Assembly: GCF_947038635.1 (NCBI RefSeq)
Contig: NZ_CAMQXC010000009.1
Coordinates: 1 to 38,297 of the forward strand
DNA: 38,297 nt
Direction: 5' to 3'
From: an uncultured Cetobacterium sp.
GTDB lineage: Bacteria; Fusobacteriota; Fusobacteriia; Fusobacteriales; Fusobacteriaceae
The notes under the pieces are model-generated. The model had not been told where the DNA came from. It was given only the letters and a program-made list of their open reading frames with translations, and made no database searches. A program made the position numbers and the translations under genes. This document shows positions 14,305 through 23,217 of the stretch, piece after piece (the stretch's first letter is position 1; each line of letters opens with the position of its first letter).

Positions 14305-16563
14305 GTGGCGAAAAAAAATTTAGTAATAGTGGAATCACCTGCAAAAGCGAAGACTATTGAAAAAATATTGGGGAATAATTTTCATGTTACAGCTTCCTTT
14401 GGACATGTAAGAGATTTGCCAAAAAGTAAAATCGGAGTGGATGTGCAAGATGATTTCAAACCTAGCTATTCAACGATAAGAGGAAAGGGAGATGTAATAA
14501 AAACTTTAAAGGATCTTGCTAAAAAATCAGATAAAGTATACTTGGCATCTGACCCGGATAGAGAAGGAGAAGCTATTGCGTGGCATATAGCTCAAACATT
14601 AAAATTAGATGAAAATGAAGCTAATAGAATAGAGTTTAACGAAATAACAAATGGAGCAATAAGAGAAGCCATAAAAAATCCTAGAAAAGTGGATATAGAT
14701 AGAGTTAATGCACAACAAGCAAGAAGAATACTTGATAGATTGGTGGGATATGAGATAAGTCCTCTTTTATGGAAGTCAATATCTTCAAATACAAGCGCTG
14801 GAAGAGTTCAATCAGTTGCTTTAAAATTAATATGTGATTTAGAGGATAAAATAAAAAAGTTTGTTCCTGAAAAGTTTTGGGATATAAAAGGTGAGTTTGA
14901 AAATAAGATGAATCTTTCTCTTTATAAGATAGAAGGAAAAAGATTTGAAAGGGTTACAGATGAGGATATTGTAAAGAATGTTCAATTAACATTGAACTCA
15001 GAATATGCAGTTATTAACTCTAAAGTGACTAAAAAATCTAAAAATCCACCATTGCCATTGAAAACAAGTACATTACAGCAATTATCATCATCATATTTAG
15101 GTTTTTCAGCATCAAAAACTATGTCTGTAGCCCAAGGATTATATGAAGGGATAAGTATTGATGGAAACCAAAAGGGTTTGATAACTTATATGAGAACAGA
15201 TTCAACAAGAATATCTGATGAAGCTAAAGAAATGGCAAAAAGTTATATAGTTGAAACTTTTGGAAAAGAGTATTTAGGGAAAGAAGGGGTAAAAAAGAAA
15301 AAAGATGAAAAAATTCAAGATGCCCATGAAGCTGTTAGACCAACAGATATCTATTTAGAGCCTGATAAAATAAAGAAGGATTTAGCACCAGATCAATATA
15401 AGTTATATAAATTAATATGGGAAAGATTTATGATATCTCAATTGGCGCCAATGCAATATGAGCAGTTTGAAATAATTTTAGAAAATGGAGATTACCAATT
15501 TAGAGGAACTTTAAACAAAATAATATTTGATGGATATTATAAAGTATTTAAGGATGAAGAGGAACTACCGCTAGGAGAATTTCCAACAATAAATGAAGGT
15601 GATTTCTTAAAACTAAACAAATTACACATAAAAGAGGATTGGACAAAAGCTCCTTCACGATTGACAGAGTCATCTTTAGTTAAAAAATTAGAAGCTGATG
15701 GAATAGGTAGACCATCTACATATGCATCAATAATTGAGACTCTAAAGAAAAGAGAGTATGTTGTAATTGAAGGTAAAAGTTTTATTCCAACAGAATTAGG
15801 ATATGAAATAAAAACGATATTAGAAAAAAACTTTAAAGATATAATGGATGTTAAATTTACAGCTTCTTTAGAAGATGGCTTAGACTTAGTTGAAGAGGGA
15901 GAAAGAGATTGGGTTGAAATACTAAAAGATTTCTATTCAAAACTTTCAAAAGATTTAGAGCTTTATAAAATTAAAGTTGAAGAGGAATCAAGCAGAATAA
16001 TAACTTCAGATGTTCCATGTCCTTGTGGATCTGGAAATATGATTATGAAAAATGGAAGATTTGGAAGATATTTATGCTGTACAGATGAAAATTGTAAAGA
16101 GAAATACTCTTTAAAGGGAATTGAAATCCCATTGGAAGATATCAAAAATGGAGATATAAAAGTAAAAGAGCTATTAGAAGAGCAACTGAGAGTTAAGCAG
16201 GGTAAACTAACAGATGTATTTTTAAGTAATGGAAATAGATTACTCTTAAAGTTAGGACGTTTTGGTAGCTATTTAGAGAGTGAAAACTTTAAAGAGGACA
16301 ACGAGAGAGTTTCTTTGCCTGGAGAAGTAAAAAAACTTCTTATGAATGGTTCAATTGAAGAAAAAGATGGAATAGTTCAACTGAAATGGATTATGGATAA
16401 AATCCAGAAAGAAGAAGAAGAGATTCTAAAAAATGCTGGAAATTGTGAGAAGTGTGGAAGACCATTTAAAATAGGTAGAGGAAGATGGGGGAAATTCTTG
16501 GCTTGTACGGGATACCCTGATTGTAAAAATATAAAGAAATTAGAGAAAGATAAAAAAGAGTAG
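14305..16563 (+). CDS. topA: DNA topoisomerase I
   Basis: A 752-residue type IA topoisomerase that relaxes negative supercoils. It has the Toprim domain NLVIVESPAKAKTIEKIL...YLASDPDREGEAIAWHIA, the HAQQARRILDRLVGYEISPLLW-type core, and the active-site tyrosine in GLITYMRTDSTRIS. It also has the IQDAHEAVRPT and GIGRPSTYASIIETL motifs and two C-terminal zinc-ribbon modules (CPCGSGNMIMKNGRFGRYLCC..C; CEKCGRPFKIGRGRWGKFLACTGYPDC). The ORF-track ATG at 14272 lies only about 6 nt after the predicted transcription start and has no ribosome-binding site. GTG 14305 is preceded by taggggtg and gives the typical start MAKKNLVIVESPAKAK. Confidence 0.95.
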   Translation: MAKKNLVIVESPAKAKTIEKILGNNFHVTASFGHVRDLPKSKIGVDVQDDFKPSYSTIRGKGDVIKTLKDLAKKSDKVYLASDPDREGEAIAWHIAQTLKLDENEANRIEFNEITNGAIREAIKNPRKVDIDRVNAQQARRILDRLVGYEISPLLWKSISSNTSAGRVQSVALKLICDLEDKIKKFVPEKFWDIKGEFENKMNLSLYKIEGKRFERVTDEDIVKNVQLTLNSEYAVINSKVTKKSKNPPLPLKTSTLQQLSSSYLGFSASKTMSVAQGLYEGISIDGNQKGLITYMRTDSTRISDEAKEMAKSYIVETFGKEYLGKEGVKKKKDEKIQDAHEAVRPTDIYLEPDKIKKDLAPDQYKLYKLIWERFMISQLAPMQYEQFEIILENGDYQFRGTLNKIIFDGYYKVFKDEEELPLGEFPTINEGDFLKLNKLHIKEDWTKAPSRLTESSLVKKLEADGIGRPSTYASIIETLKKREYVVIEGKSFIPTELGYEIKTILEKNFKDIMDVKFTASLEDGLDLVEEGERDWVEILKDFYSKLSKDLELYKIKVEEESSRIITSDVPCPCGSGNMIMKNGRFGRYLCCTDENCKEKYSLKGIEIPLEDIKNGDIKVKELLEEQLRVKQGKLTDVFLSNGNRLLLKLGRFGSYLESENFKEDNERVSLPGEVKKLLMNGSIEEKDGIVQLKWIMDKIQKEEEEILKNAGNCEKCGRPFKIGRGRWGKFLACTGYPDCKNIKKLEKDKKE

Positions 16564-16570
16564 ATAAAAG

Positions 16571-16597
16571 GACTCGCCTTTGTAGGCGAGACTTTTG
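16571..16597 (+). terminator. Hairpin after topA
   Basis: CTCGCC (16573-16578) and GGCGAG (16585-16590) form a 6-bp stem (extendable by flanking bases) with a 6-nt loop and a short ACTTTTGT tail. It is probably a weak terminator or attenuating hairpin before trmFO. Confidence 0.5.
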
Positions 16598-16619
16598 TAT
16601 GTATAAAAAAGGAGAACAG

Positions 16620-17930
16620 ATGACGAATAAAGAAGTAGTAGTAATAGGAGCTGGATTAGCAGGTTCAGAAGCAGCATATCAATTAGCAAAAAATGGAATT
16701 AAAGTAAAATTATATGAAATGAGACCAAAAGTTTCAACAGAAGCTCATAAAAGTGAGAAATTTGCAGAGTTAGTATGTAGTAACTCTTTAGGAGGAGATC
16801 ATTTAGGAAATGCTTCTGGATTAATGAAAGAAGAGCTAAGAAGAATGGGATCTTTACTTATTGAAATTGCAGACGAAGTTAAAGTTCCTGCAGGACAAGC
16901 TTTAGCTGTAGATAGAGAAGGATTTTCAGAGAGGGTAACGGAGAAGCTACATTCTATGGAAAATATCGAAATAATAAACGAGGAGTTAAAAGAGATTCCA
17001 AAAGATAAAATAGTTATTGTTGCTAGTGGACCATTAACATCAGATGAGTTATCTAAAAATATTGGAAAAACATTAGAACAGGAATATCTATATTTTTACG
17101 ATGCAGCAGCTCCAATTGTAACGTTAGATTCAATTGATAAAGATAAAGTATTTTTCCAATCAAGATATGACAAAGGAGAGGGAGAATATATTAACTGTCC
17201 TATGAATAAAGAAGAGTATGAAGCTTTTTACGAAGCTTTAATATCAGCAGAAAGAGCTCCTTTAAAAAAGTTTGAAGAGGAAAAGTTGTTTGAGGCATGT
17301 ATGCCTGTTGAGAGAATAGCTCAAAGAGGATTCAAAACATTGTTATTTGGACCATTAAAGCCAAAAGGATTAATAAATCCAAAAACTGGGAAAGAAGAGT
17401 TTGCGGTAGTTCAGTTAAGACAAGATGATAAAGATGGAAAGTTATATAACTTAGTAGGATTTCAGACAAATTTAAAGTGGGGAGAGCAAAAGAGAGTATT
17501 CTCGATGATACCAGGACTTGAAAATGCTGAATTTGTAAGATATGGAGTTATGCATAGAAATACATTTATAAACTCAACAAAGTTATTAACGCCAGCATTA
17601 AATTTAAAAAATAATCAAGATATATACTTTGCAGGACAAATAACTGGTGGAGAAGGATATGTTTGTGCTATTGCTACTGGATTAATGGCGGCAACTAATA
17701 TTCTTCGAAAAATGGATGGAAAAGAACCATTAGTATTAGATGATAGAAGTTCGATTGGAGCAATTATTAAATATATCACAGAAGAAAAGAAAAATTTCCA
17801 ACCGATGGGACCTAATTTTGGTGTAATAAAATCTTTAGATGAAAGAATAAGAGATAAAAAAGAGAAATATAATAAAATATCAAAAATAGCTTTAGATTAT
17901 TTAGATGAAAAGTTAAATCAAGAGAAATAA
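16620..17930 (+). CDS. trmFO: Methylenetetrahydrofolate--tRNA (uracil-54-C5)-methyltransferase TrmFO
   Basis: A 436-residue FAD- and folate-dependent enzyme that makes ribothymidine at position 54 of tRNA. It has an N-terminal dinucleotide-binding motif VVVIGAGLAGSEAAYQLA, followed by VKLYEMRPKVSTEAHKSEKFAELVCSNSLGG, the conserved cysteine stretch EACMPVERIAQRG (about 217-229), RQDDKDGKLYNLVGFQTNLKWGEQ, and IYFAGQITGGEGYVCAIATGLMAA. The start is moved to ATG 16620, which follows aaaaaggagaac; the tracked start 16599 overlaps that ribosome-binding site. It lies between topA and a xer gene, as gid does in Firmicutes. Confidence 0.96.
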   Translation: MTNKEVVVIGAGLAGSEAAYQLAKNGIKVKLYEMRPKVSTEAHKSEKFAELVCSNSLGGDHLGNASGLMKEELRRMGSLLIEIADEVKVPAGQALAVDREGFSERVTEKLHSMENIEIINEELKEIPKDKIVIVASGPLTSDELSKNIGKTLEQEYLYFYDAAAPIVTLDSIDKDKVFFQSRYDKGEGEYINCPMNKEEYEAFYEALISAERAPLKKFEEEKLFEACMPVERIAQRGFKTLLFGPLKPKGLINPKTGKEEFAVVQLRQDDKDGKLYNLVGFQTNLKWGEQKRVFSMIPGLENAEFVRYGVMHRNTFINSTKLLTPALNLKNNQDIYFAGQITGGEGYVCAIATGLMAATNILRKMDGKEPLVLDDRSSIGAIIKYITEEKKNFQPMGPNFGVIKSLDERIRDKKEKYNKISKIALDYLDEKLNQEK

Positions 17931-17942
17931 AAGGAGTTTGAG

Positions 17943-18845
17943 ATGGATACTCTTAATTTATTAGGGGATATAAAAGAGTTTTTATATCATTGTGAATTCG
18001 CAAAAGGAAAGAGCTTAAATACAATAAAGTCATTAAGAATAGATCTATATAGATTTAATGAATATATTATAAAATGTAATGATTTGAAAAAAATTTCTGA
18101 TATAGATGGATTTAATTTTAGAGAGTTTTTAGTAGAGCTTCAAGGGTGTGATATAGGAAAGAGATCTTTAAATAGAAAAATTTCATCTATAAAATCATTT
18201 TTTAAATATTTGAAGGATACGGGGAAAATAAAAAGTAATCCAGCTCAATTAATAGTAGCGCCAAGCTATGATAGGGGAATTCCTGAAGTTCTTGAATTAG
18301 AAGAGATAATAAGATTTAGAAAAGCAATAGAGTTAAAAAATTATCATAGTTTGAGAGATAGGTTGATTATAGAGCTTCTTTATTCAAGTGGAATAACATC
18401 GCAAGAATTATTAGGTTTAGGTGAAGATGTTTTTAATCTAGAGAATAGGGAAGTTGTTGTAACGAGTTTTAAAAAATATAGAACTGTATTTTTTAGCGAA
18501 AGAACAAAAAATTTTTTTAAAAGATATATAACAGCTAAAAAGGAGAAATTAGGGTCTAAGTATAGTAAAGAGATACTTTTTGTTAATGGATCTGGTGGGA
18601 GATTAACTGATCGTTCATTAAGGAGACTTATAGATAGATACAGTGTTAAAGCAGGAATAACAAAGGAGATAAGTCCACATAGTTTTAGACATACATTTGC
18701 TGTCCATATGCTAGAACATGGTATTAGTTTATTGCAGTTACAAAAATTATTAGGTCACTCAAATTTAGATTCAACAAAAATATATTTAGAAGCTTTAGAG
18801 AAAAAAAGAAGAAAAGAACTGTCTAAAGAGATAGAAATAAAGTGA
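17943..18845 (+). CDS. Xer-type tyrosine recombinase with a substituted catalytic Arg
   Basis: A 300-residue protein with an N-terminal SAM-like core-binding domain (about 5-95) and a C-terminal catalytic domain. His246-x-x-Arg249 (SPHSFRHTFAVHML), His272 (LLGHSNLDSTKIY) and the nucleophile Tyr281 are present, with Lys177/178 in the beta-hairpin. The first catalytic arginine, normally in (T/S)GLRxSEL, is replaced: the sequence reads SSGITSQELLGL (Thr152). Position after topA-trmFO matches codV/xerC, so it may be XerC, which with XerD resolves chromosome dimers at dif. Without Arg-I it may cleave poorly, act only with a partner, or have another role. The start ATG follows aaggagtttgag. Confidence 0.85.
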   Translation: MDTLNLLGDIKEFLYHCEFAKGKSLNTIKSLRIDLYRFNEYIIKCNDLKKISDIDGFNFREFLVELQGCDIGKRSLNRKISSIKSFFKYLKDTGKIKSNPAQLIVAPSYDRGIPEVLELEEIIRFRKAIELKNYHSLRDRLIIELLYSSGITSQELLGLGEDVFNLENREVVVTSFKKYRTVFFSERTKNFFKRYITAKKEKLGSKYSKEILFVNGSGGRLTDRSLRRLIDRYSVKAGITKEISPHSFRHTFAVHMLEHGISLLQLQKLLGHSNLDSTKIYLEALEKKRRKELSKEIEIK

Positions 18846-18882
18846 TAGAAAAATATTAATATTATAAATTGAAGGAGAGTTT

Positions 18883-19992
18883 ATGACGAAAAAATGTATA
18901 GGATGTGGAATTGAACTTCAAGGAGAGAATCCTAATTCTAATGGATATTTGCCGAAATCAGTTTTAGAAGGAGATAATAAAGAATTACTTTGTCAAAGAT
19001 GTTTTAAGATAAAAAATTATGGACAATATATTCCTATAAAAATGACAAAAGAGGATTATAGACAAGAAGTTAAAAAAAGTTTAGCAGAAGCAGATGTAGC
19101 AATACCTGTTTTTGATATTATTGATTTTGAAGGGTCATTTGATGATGAGATTCTTGATATTTTAAGAGAAATGGAATCAATTGTTGTAATTAATAAGTTA
19201 GATTTAATACCGGATGAGAAACATCCATCAGAAGTTGCAGATTGGGTTAAAGGAAGATTAGGAGAAGAGGGAATTTCTCCATTGGATATAGCTATAGTAA
19301 GTTCTAAAAATGGATATGGAATAAATGGAATATTTAAGAAAATCAAGCATTTTTATCCTAATGGAGCCAAAGCTTTAGTTCTAGGGGTAACAAATGTTGG
19401 AAAATCTAGTATTATAAATAAGCTTATAGGTGCTAAAAGAGTAACAGTATCAAAATTTCCAGGAACAACTTTAAAAAGTGTAAAAACAGAGATTCCATTC
19501 TCGAAAATAACTTTAATTGATACTCCAGGATTAATTCCTAGTGGAAGATTTTCTGATTTTGTATGTCAAGAGTGTAATCAAAATATAATTCCTGCTAACG
19601 AAATTTCAAGAAAAACTTATAAAGTTCAAGAGGATAGAGTTATATTAATTGGTGGAATGATTCAAATGAGAGTTTTAAACGATGACGATTTAAAACCTAT
19701 ATTTTCATTATATGCATCTAAAGATGTAACATTCCATGAAACAAACGTAGAAAAAGCAAAAGAGTTAATGCAAAAAGCAGACTTTTTAACTCCGCCGTGT
19801 GAAAAATGTAGAGATGAATTTAACTCTTTAGAAAAAGATGTTGAAGTTTATACAGTTGAAACAGGGGAAGAGTTAGTTTTTAAAGGACTAGGATGGTTAT
19901 CTGTAAAAAGAGGGCCTTTAAAAGTGGAAATAACATCACCAAAAGGTGGGGAAATAATTATTAGAGAAGCTTTTATAAAGCCAAAAAGATAA
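18883..19992 (+). CDS. yqeH: Circularly permuted ribosome-biogenesis GTPase, YqeH type
   Basis: A 369-residue protein. It has an N-terminal zinc finger (Cys5, Cys8, Cys37, Cys40). The GTPase motifs are in permuted order: G4 NKLDL (about 105), G5 SSKNG, then G1 GVTNVGKSS (about 170), the G2 Thr in PGTTLKS, and G3 DTPG. A C-terminal treble-clef-like cysteine region (CEKCRDEF) follows. This order is that of YqeH, needed for 30S subunit assembly in B. subtilis. The start ATG follows gaaggagag. The downstream gene begins 18 nt later. Confidence 0.93.
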   Translation: MTKKCIGCGIELQGENPNSNGYLPKSVLEGDNKELLCQRCFKIKNYGQYIPIKMTKEDYRQEVKKSLAEADVAIPVFDIIDFEGSFDDEILDILREMESIVVINKLDLIPDEKHPSEVADWVKGRLGEEGISPLDIAIVSSKNGYGINGIFKKIKHFYPNGAKALVLGVTNVGKSSIINKLIGAKRVTVSKFPGTTLKSVKTEIPFSKITLIDTPGLIPSGRFSDFVCQECNQNIIPANEISRKTYKVQEDRVILIGGMIQMRVLNDDDLKPIFSLYASKDVTFHETNVEKAKELMQKADFLTPPCEKCRDEFNSLEKDVEVYTVETGEELVFKGLGWLSVKRGPLKVEITSPKGGEIIIREAFIKPKR

Positions 19993-20010
19993 AAATGAGG
20001 TTCTAAAGGG

Positions 20011-20487
20011 ATGGAAAAAGACGGAAGAATAACTACTCTAAATTGGATTATAAATATAGCAGTAACAATTTTATTTATCTATCTTGCTATGAGAGGAATC
20101 GATGATTTAACAGGAACGTACAAAATTGATGAAACAGTGAGAAGTACAAAAGAACTTAGAATAGCTTTAGAGAAATACTATCAATTGACAGGGAGTTATC
20201 CTGAGTTAACAAAACCTGGGGTAAATATGAACTTGCACCTTTTAGATTATGTGGATGAAAAAGGACAGAAGATATCTTTTGCAGATATCTATGGACGAAA
20301 AACTTTGGCTAAGACTTATGGTAGTAACTCAATAATTGCATCAAATGAAGTTTATGATGTACAAGATTTTGAAAATACAAATAAAAATGGTGGTTGGAAT
20401 TATAATTATTCTCAAAGAACAGGAGAGATTCATCCTAATTTGCCTGAGGATATTTATATAGAAAAAGTAAACTGGATTAGACAGTAG
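20011..20487 (+). CDS. Pseudopilin-like membrane-anchored protein, function unknown
   Basis: A 158-residue protein with one N-terminal transmembrane helix (about 9-27, LNWIINIAVTILFIYLAM) and an extracytoplasmic remainder. ELRIALEKYYQLTGSYPEL and the C-terminal NGGWNYNYSQRTGEIHPNLPED resemble the helix-plus-sheet part of type II secretion/type IV pilus pseudopilins. There is no prepilin peptidase motif (G-F-x-x-x-E), so it would stay anchored by the helix. No secretion or pilus genes are nearby. It sits between the YqeH GTPase and the FAD dehydrogenase in one run of + strand genes. Weak fold-level recognition only. Confidence 0.65.
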   Translation: MEKDGRITTLNWIINIAVTILFIYLAMRGIDDLTGTYKIDETVRSTKELRIALEKYYQLTGSYPELTKPGVNMNLHLLDYVDEKGQKISFADIYGRKTLAKTYGSNSIIASNEVYDVQDFENTNKNGGWNYNYSQRTGEIHPNLPEDIYIEKVNWIRQ

Positions 20488-20508
20488 AACATGAATGGAG
20501 GAAAATAA

Positions 20509-21900
20509 ATGTACGATATTATATTTTTAGGTGGAGGACAAGCTGGGGTTTTTGGAGCTTACGAAGCTATTAAAAAGAATAAGGATTTAAAGATTTTAGT
20601 TTTAGACAAAGGTAGAATGTTAACACAAAGAGTTTGTCCAAAAGAAAAGCTAGGAACATGTGTAAAGTGCCCAACTTGTGCAATAATTTATGGAGTTTCA
20701 GGGGCTGGAGCTTTTTCAGATTCTAAATTCAATATGGATTATAGAGTTGGTGGGGATGTTCATGTTTTAACTGGAAAAGTAATTGTAAATGAAACGATTC
20801 AATATGTAGCAAATATATATAAAGACTTTGGATTTGATGAAAAACCATCTGGTTTAGAGTACAATCAAGTTATGTTAGATTTAAAGAAAAGATGTATTGA
20901 AAATAATGTACAATTAGTAGATACACCAACAATGCACTTAGGAACAGACGGATCAAGAGAACTATATACAAAATTAGTAAATTCTCTATTAGAAAAAGGT
21001 GTAGAGTTTATAACTGAAAGATCTGCTGAAGGATTAATAATAGAAAATGGTGAAATAAAAGGAGTAACTGTAAAAAATAAAAAAGATGAAGTTGAAAATT
21101 ACTTTGCAGAAAATGTTGTAATTGGACTTGGAAGAAGTGGTGCAAAAAAACTGATGGAAATGTGTGAGGAGTCAGGAGTATCATATGAGACAGGTGCAGT
21201 TGATTTAGGTGTAAGAGTAGAGATACCTGATTTAGTAATGAAAGATATTAATGAAAATTTCTATGAGGCAAAGATGATTTATCATACAACAAAATATAGA
21301 GATAAAATGAGAACTTTCTGTTCAAATCCAAGTGGATTTATAGCTGCAGAAAAGCATAGTGATGATGTAGTACTAGCAAATGGTCATGCATACAAAGATA
21401 AGAAATCTCAAAATACAAATTTAGCTTTATTATGTACAAAAACATTTACACAGCCATTTAAGCAACCATTTGAGTATGCAACAGCTATAGCAAAGATGTC
21501 ATCAATGTTAACTGGTGGAAAGATATTAATGCAATCTTATGGTGATTTAAAAGTAGGAAGAAGATCAACAGACGAGTCTATAGCTAGATTAAATATAATT
21601 CCAACAACAGAAGATTATGTAGCTGGAGATATAGCTTTAGCATGTCCAAAGAGAATTTTAGATAATATTATAGAATTTATAGAAGTTCATGATAAAATAA
21701 CTCCCGGATTTGCATCAAGTGATTTATTACTATATTTCCCTGAGATAAAGTTTAGAAGTACAAGAATAAAAATAGATGCTAATATGGAAACTAATATAAA
21801 AGGATTATATGCAGCAGGAGACAGCTCAGGATATGGAAGTGGATTAAATATAGCTGCAGTAATGGGGATACTAGCCGTAAGACATATAATTTCTAAATAA
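20509..21900 (+). CDS. FAD-dependent dehydrogenase (COG2509-like), function unknown
   Basis: A 463-residue flavoprotein. It has an N-terminal Rossmann motif IIFLGGGQAGVFGAYEA (about 4-20) and a cysteine-rich loop CPKEKLGTCVKCPTCAIIYGVSGAGAFSDSKFN (about 44-76) typical of an uncharacterised FAD-dependent dehydrogenase family. It also has a second GLGRSGAKKLMEM segment, and near the C-terminus LYAAGDSSGYGSGLNIAAVMGILA, the FAD-binding closing motif. The four cysteines of the loop (CX8CX2CX2C) could bind a metal or cluster, or be redox-active; this is inference. The start ATG follows tggagg. ftsY follows 14 nt downstream. The substrate is unknown. Confidence 0.82.
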   Translation: MYDIIFLGGGQAGVFGAYEAIKKNKDLKILVLDKGRMLTQRVCPKEKLGTCVKCPTCAIIYGVSGAGAFSDSKFNMDYRVGGDVHVLTGKVIVNETIQYVANIYKDFGFDEKPSGLEYNQVMLDLKKRCIENNVQLVDTPTMHLGTDGSRELYTKLVNSLLEKGVEFITERSAEGLIIENGEIKGVTVKNKKDEVENYFAENVVIGLGRSGAKKLMEMCEESGVSYETGAVDLGVRVEIPDLVMKDINENFYEAKMIYHTTKYRDKMRTFCSNPSGFIAAEKHSDDVVLANGHAYKDKKSQNTNLALLCTKTFTQPFKQPFEYATAIAKMSSMLTGGKILMQSYGDLKVGRRSTDESIARLNIIPTTEDYVAGDIALACPKRILDNIIEFIEVHDKITPGFASSDLLLYFPEIKFRSTRIKIDANMETNIKGLYAAGDSSGYGSGLNIAAVMGILAVRHIISK

Positions 21901-21914
21901 TTTGGAGGACTATA

Positions 21915-23084
21915 ATGGGATTTTTTAATAAACTTTTCGGTAGAAAAAAAGAGGATAAAGTCGAAGAACAAGAAGAAAAGTTAGAAAAAGAAATAGTAAA
22001 AGAAGAACTAGAATCTTTTGAAGAACAAAAAGAAGAGAAAATAGACGAAGAAGAGAAAATAGATGAAGCTGTAGAAAACGCTATTAATGATGAAGAAAAG
22101 GAAGAATCAATAATAGAGCATGAAGAAATAAAAGATGAGGTAGTATACGTAGAAAAACCAAAAGTTGAAAAAAGAAGCTTTTTTACATCTTTAAAAGAAA
22201 AACTATTTAAATCAAGAGAGGGATTATTTGGAACTTTAAAAAATATTTTTACAGGAAAGTCAATAGTAGACGGTGAAATGTATGAAGAGTTAGAAGATAC
22301 TTTAGTACAATCAGATATTGGTATTGAAATGACTTTGAAGATAGTAAAAGATTTAAAAGCTGAAGTGAAAGCTAGAGGTGTTAAAAAACCTGAAGATGTA
22401 TACCCAGTATTAAAAGATGTACTAGAAGGATATTTGATTACGGAAAATACTAAATTAGATATTCAACCTGGAAGAATGAATGTAATACTAATAGTTGGGG
22501 TAAATGGAGTTGGAAAAACTACAACTATTGGAAAAATTGCAGCTAAATTAGTTAAGGATGGTAAAAAAGTTGTAATAGGTGCAGCAGATACGTTTAGAGC
22601 AGCAGCAGTTGAGCAATTAGAAGAATGGGTAAAAAGAGCTGGTGCTGAGATTGTAAAACATCCAGAGGGCGCAGATCCAGGAGCAGTTGTTTTTGATACT
22701 TTAAAGGCTGGAGAAGATAAAAATGCTGATGTTGTAATTATTGATACTGCAGGAAGATTACACAATAAAAATAATCTAATGAAAGAGTTAGAGAAAATAA
22801 ATAATATCATAAAGAAAAAAATAGGAGATCAACCTTATGAATCAATTTTAGTTTTAGATGGAACTACAGGACAAAATGGGTTGATTCAAGCAAGAGTATT
22901 TAATGAAGTAACAAAATTAACAGGGTTTATTGTCACTAAATTAGATGGAACAGCTAAGGGAGGAATACTATTTAGTATCTCTGAAGAACTTAAAAAACCT
23001 ATAAAATATATAGGTGTAGGAGAGGGAATAGAGGATTTAAGAGAATTTAATAGTAAAGAGTACATACAAGCTATTTTTGACTAA
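21915..23084 (+). CDS. ftsY: Signal recognition particle receptor FtsY
   Basis: A 389-residue protein. An N-terminal acidic, glutamate/lysine-rich A domain (about 10-85, low complexity) is followed by the NG GTPase. The four-helix N domain is about 90-185. It then has G1 GVNGVGKTTTIGKIA, DTFRAAAVEQLEEW (I-box region), G3 DTAGRLHNK, G4 TKLDGTAKGG, and the closing GVGEGIEDLREF. It docks SRP-ribosome complexes at the membrane for co-translational insertion. The G2-region sequence and the A domain distinguish it from Ffh, which carries an M domain instead. The start follows tggagga. Confidence 0.96.
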   Translation: MGFFNKLFGRKKEDKVEEQEEKLEKEIVKEELESFEEQKEEKIDEEEKIDEAVENAINDEEKEESIIEHEEIKDEVVYVEKPKVEKRSFFTSLKEKLFKSREGLFGTLKNIFTGKSIVDGEMYEELEDTLVQSDIGIEMTLKIVKDLKAEVKARGVKKPEDVYPVLKDVLEGYLITENTKLDIQPGRMNVILIVGVNGVGKTTTIGKIAAKLVKDGKKVVIGAADTFRAAAVEQLEEWVKRAGAEIVKHPEGADPGAVVFDTLKAGEDKNADVVIIDTAGRLHNKNNLMKELEKINNIIKKKIGDQPYESILVLDGTTGQNGLIQARVFNEVTKLTGFIVTKLDGTAKGGILFSISEELKKPIKYIGVGEGIEDLREFNSKEYIQAIFD

Positions 23085-23217
23085 TATATTAAAAAAAATA
23101 GAATTTCTGTTGTAAATATATATAAAATTTGTTAATATATAGTTGAAAATTATGAGCACTATTACAGTATAGTTAAAAATGTGCAATTTATTTAATAAAA
23201 ATCAAGGAGGACTTAAA
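23085..23217 (+). promoter_or_regulatory. ftsY-pta intergenic region with candidate promoters
   Basis: An AT-rich 133-nt gap. Two possible promoters are TTGTAA (23110) -17- TAATAT (23133) and TTGAAA (23143) -19- TATAGT (23168). Neither is close to consensus. No terminator is clearly visible after ftsY. The only gene signal is aaggagg before the pta GTG. Confidence 0.4.
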
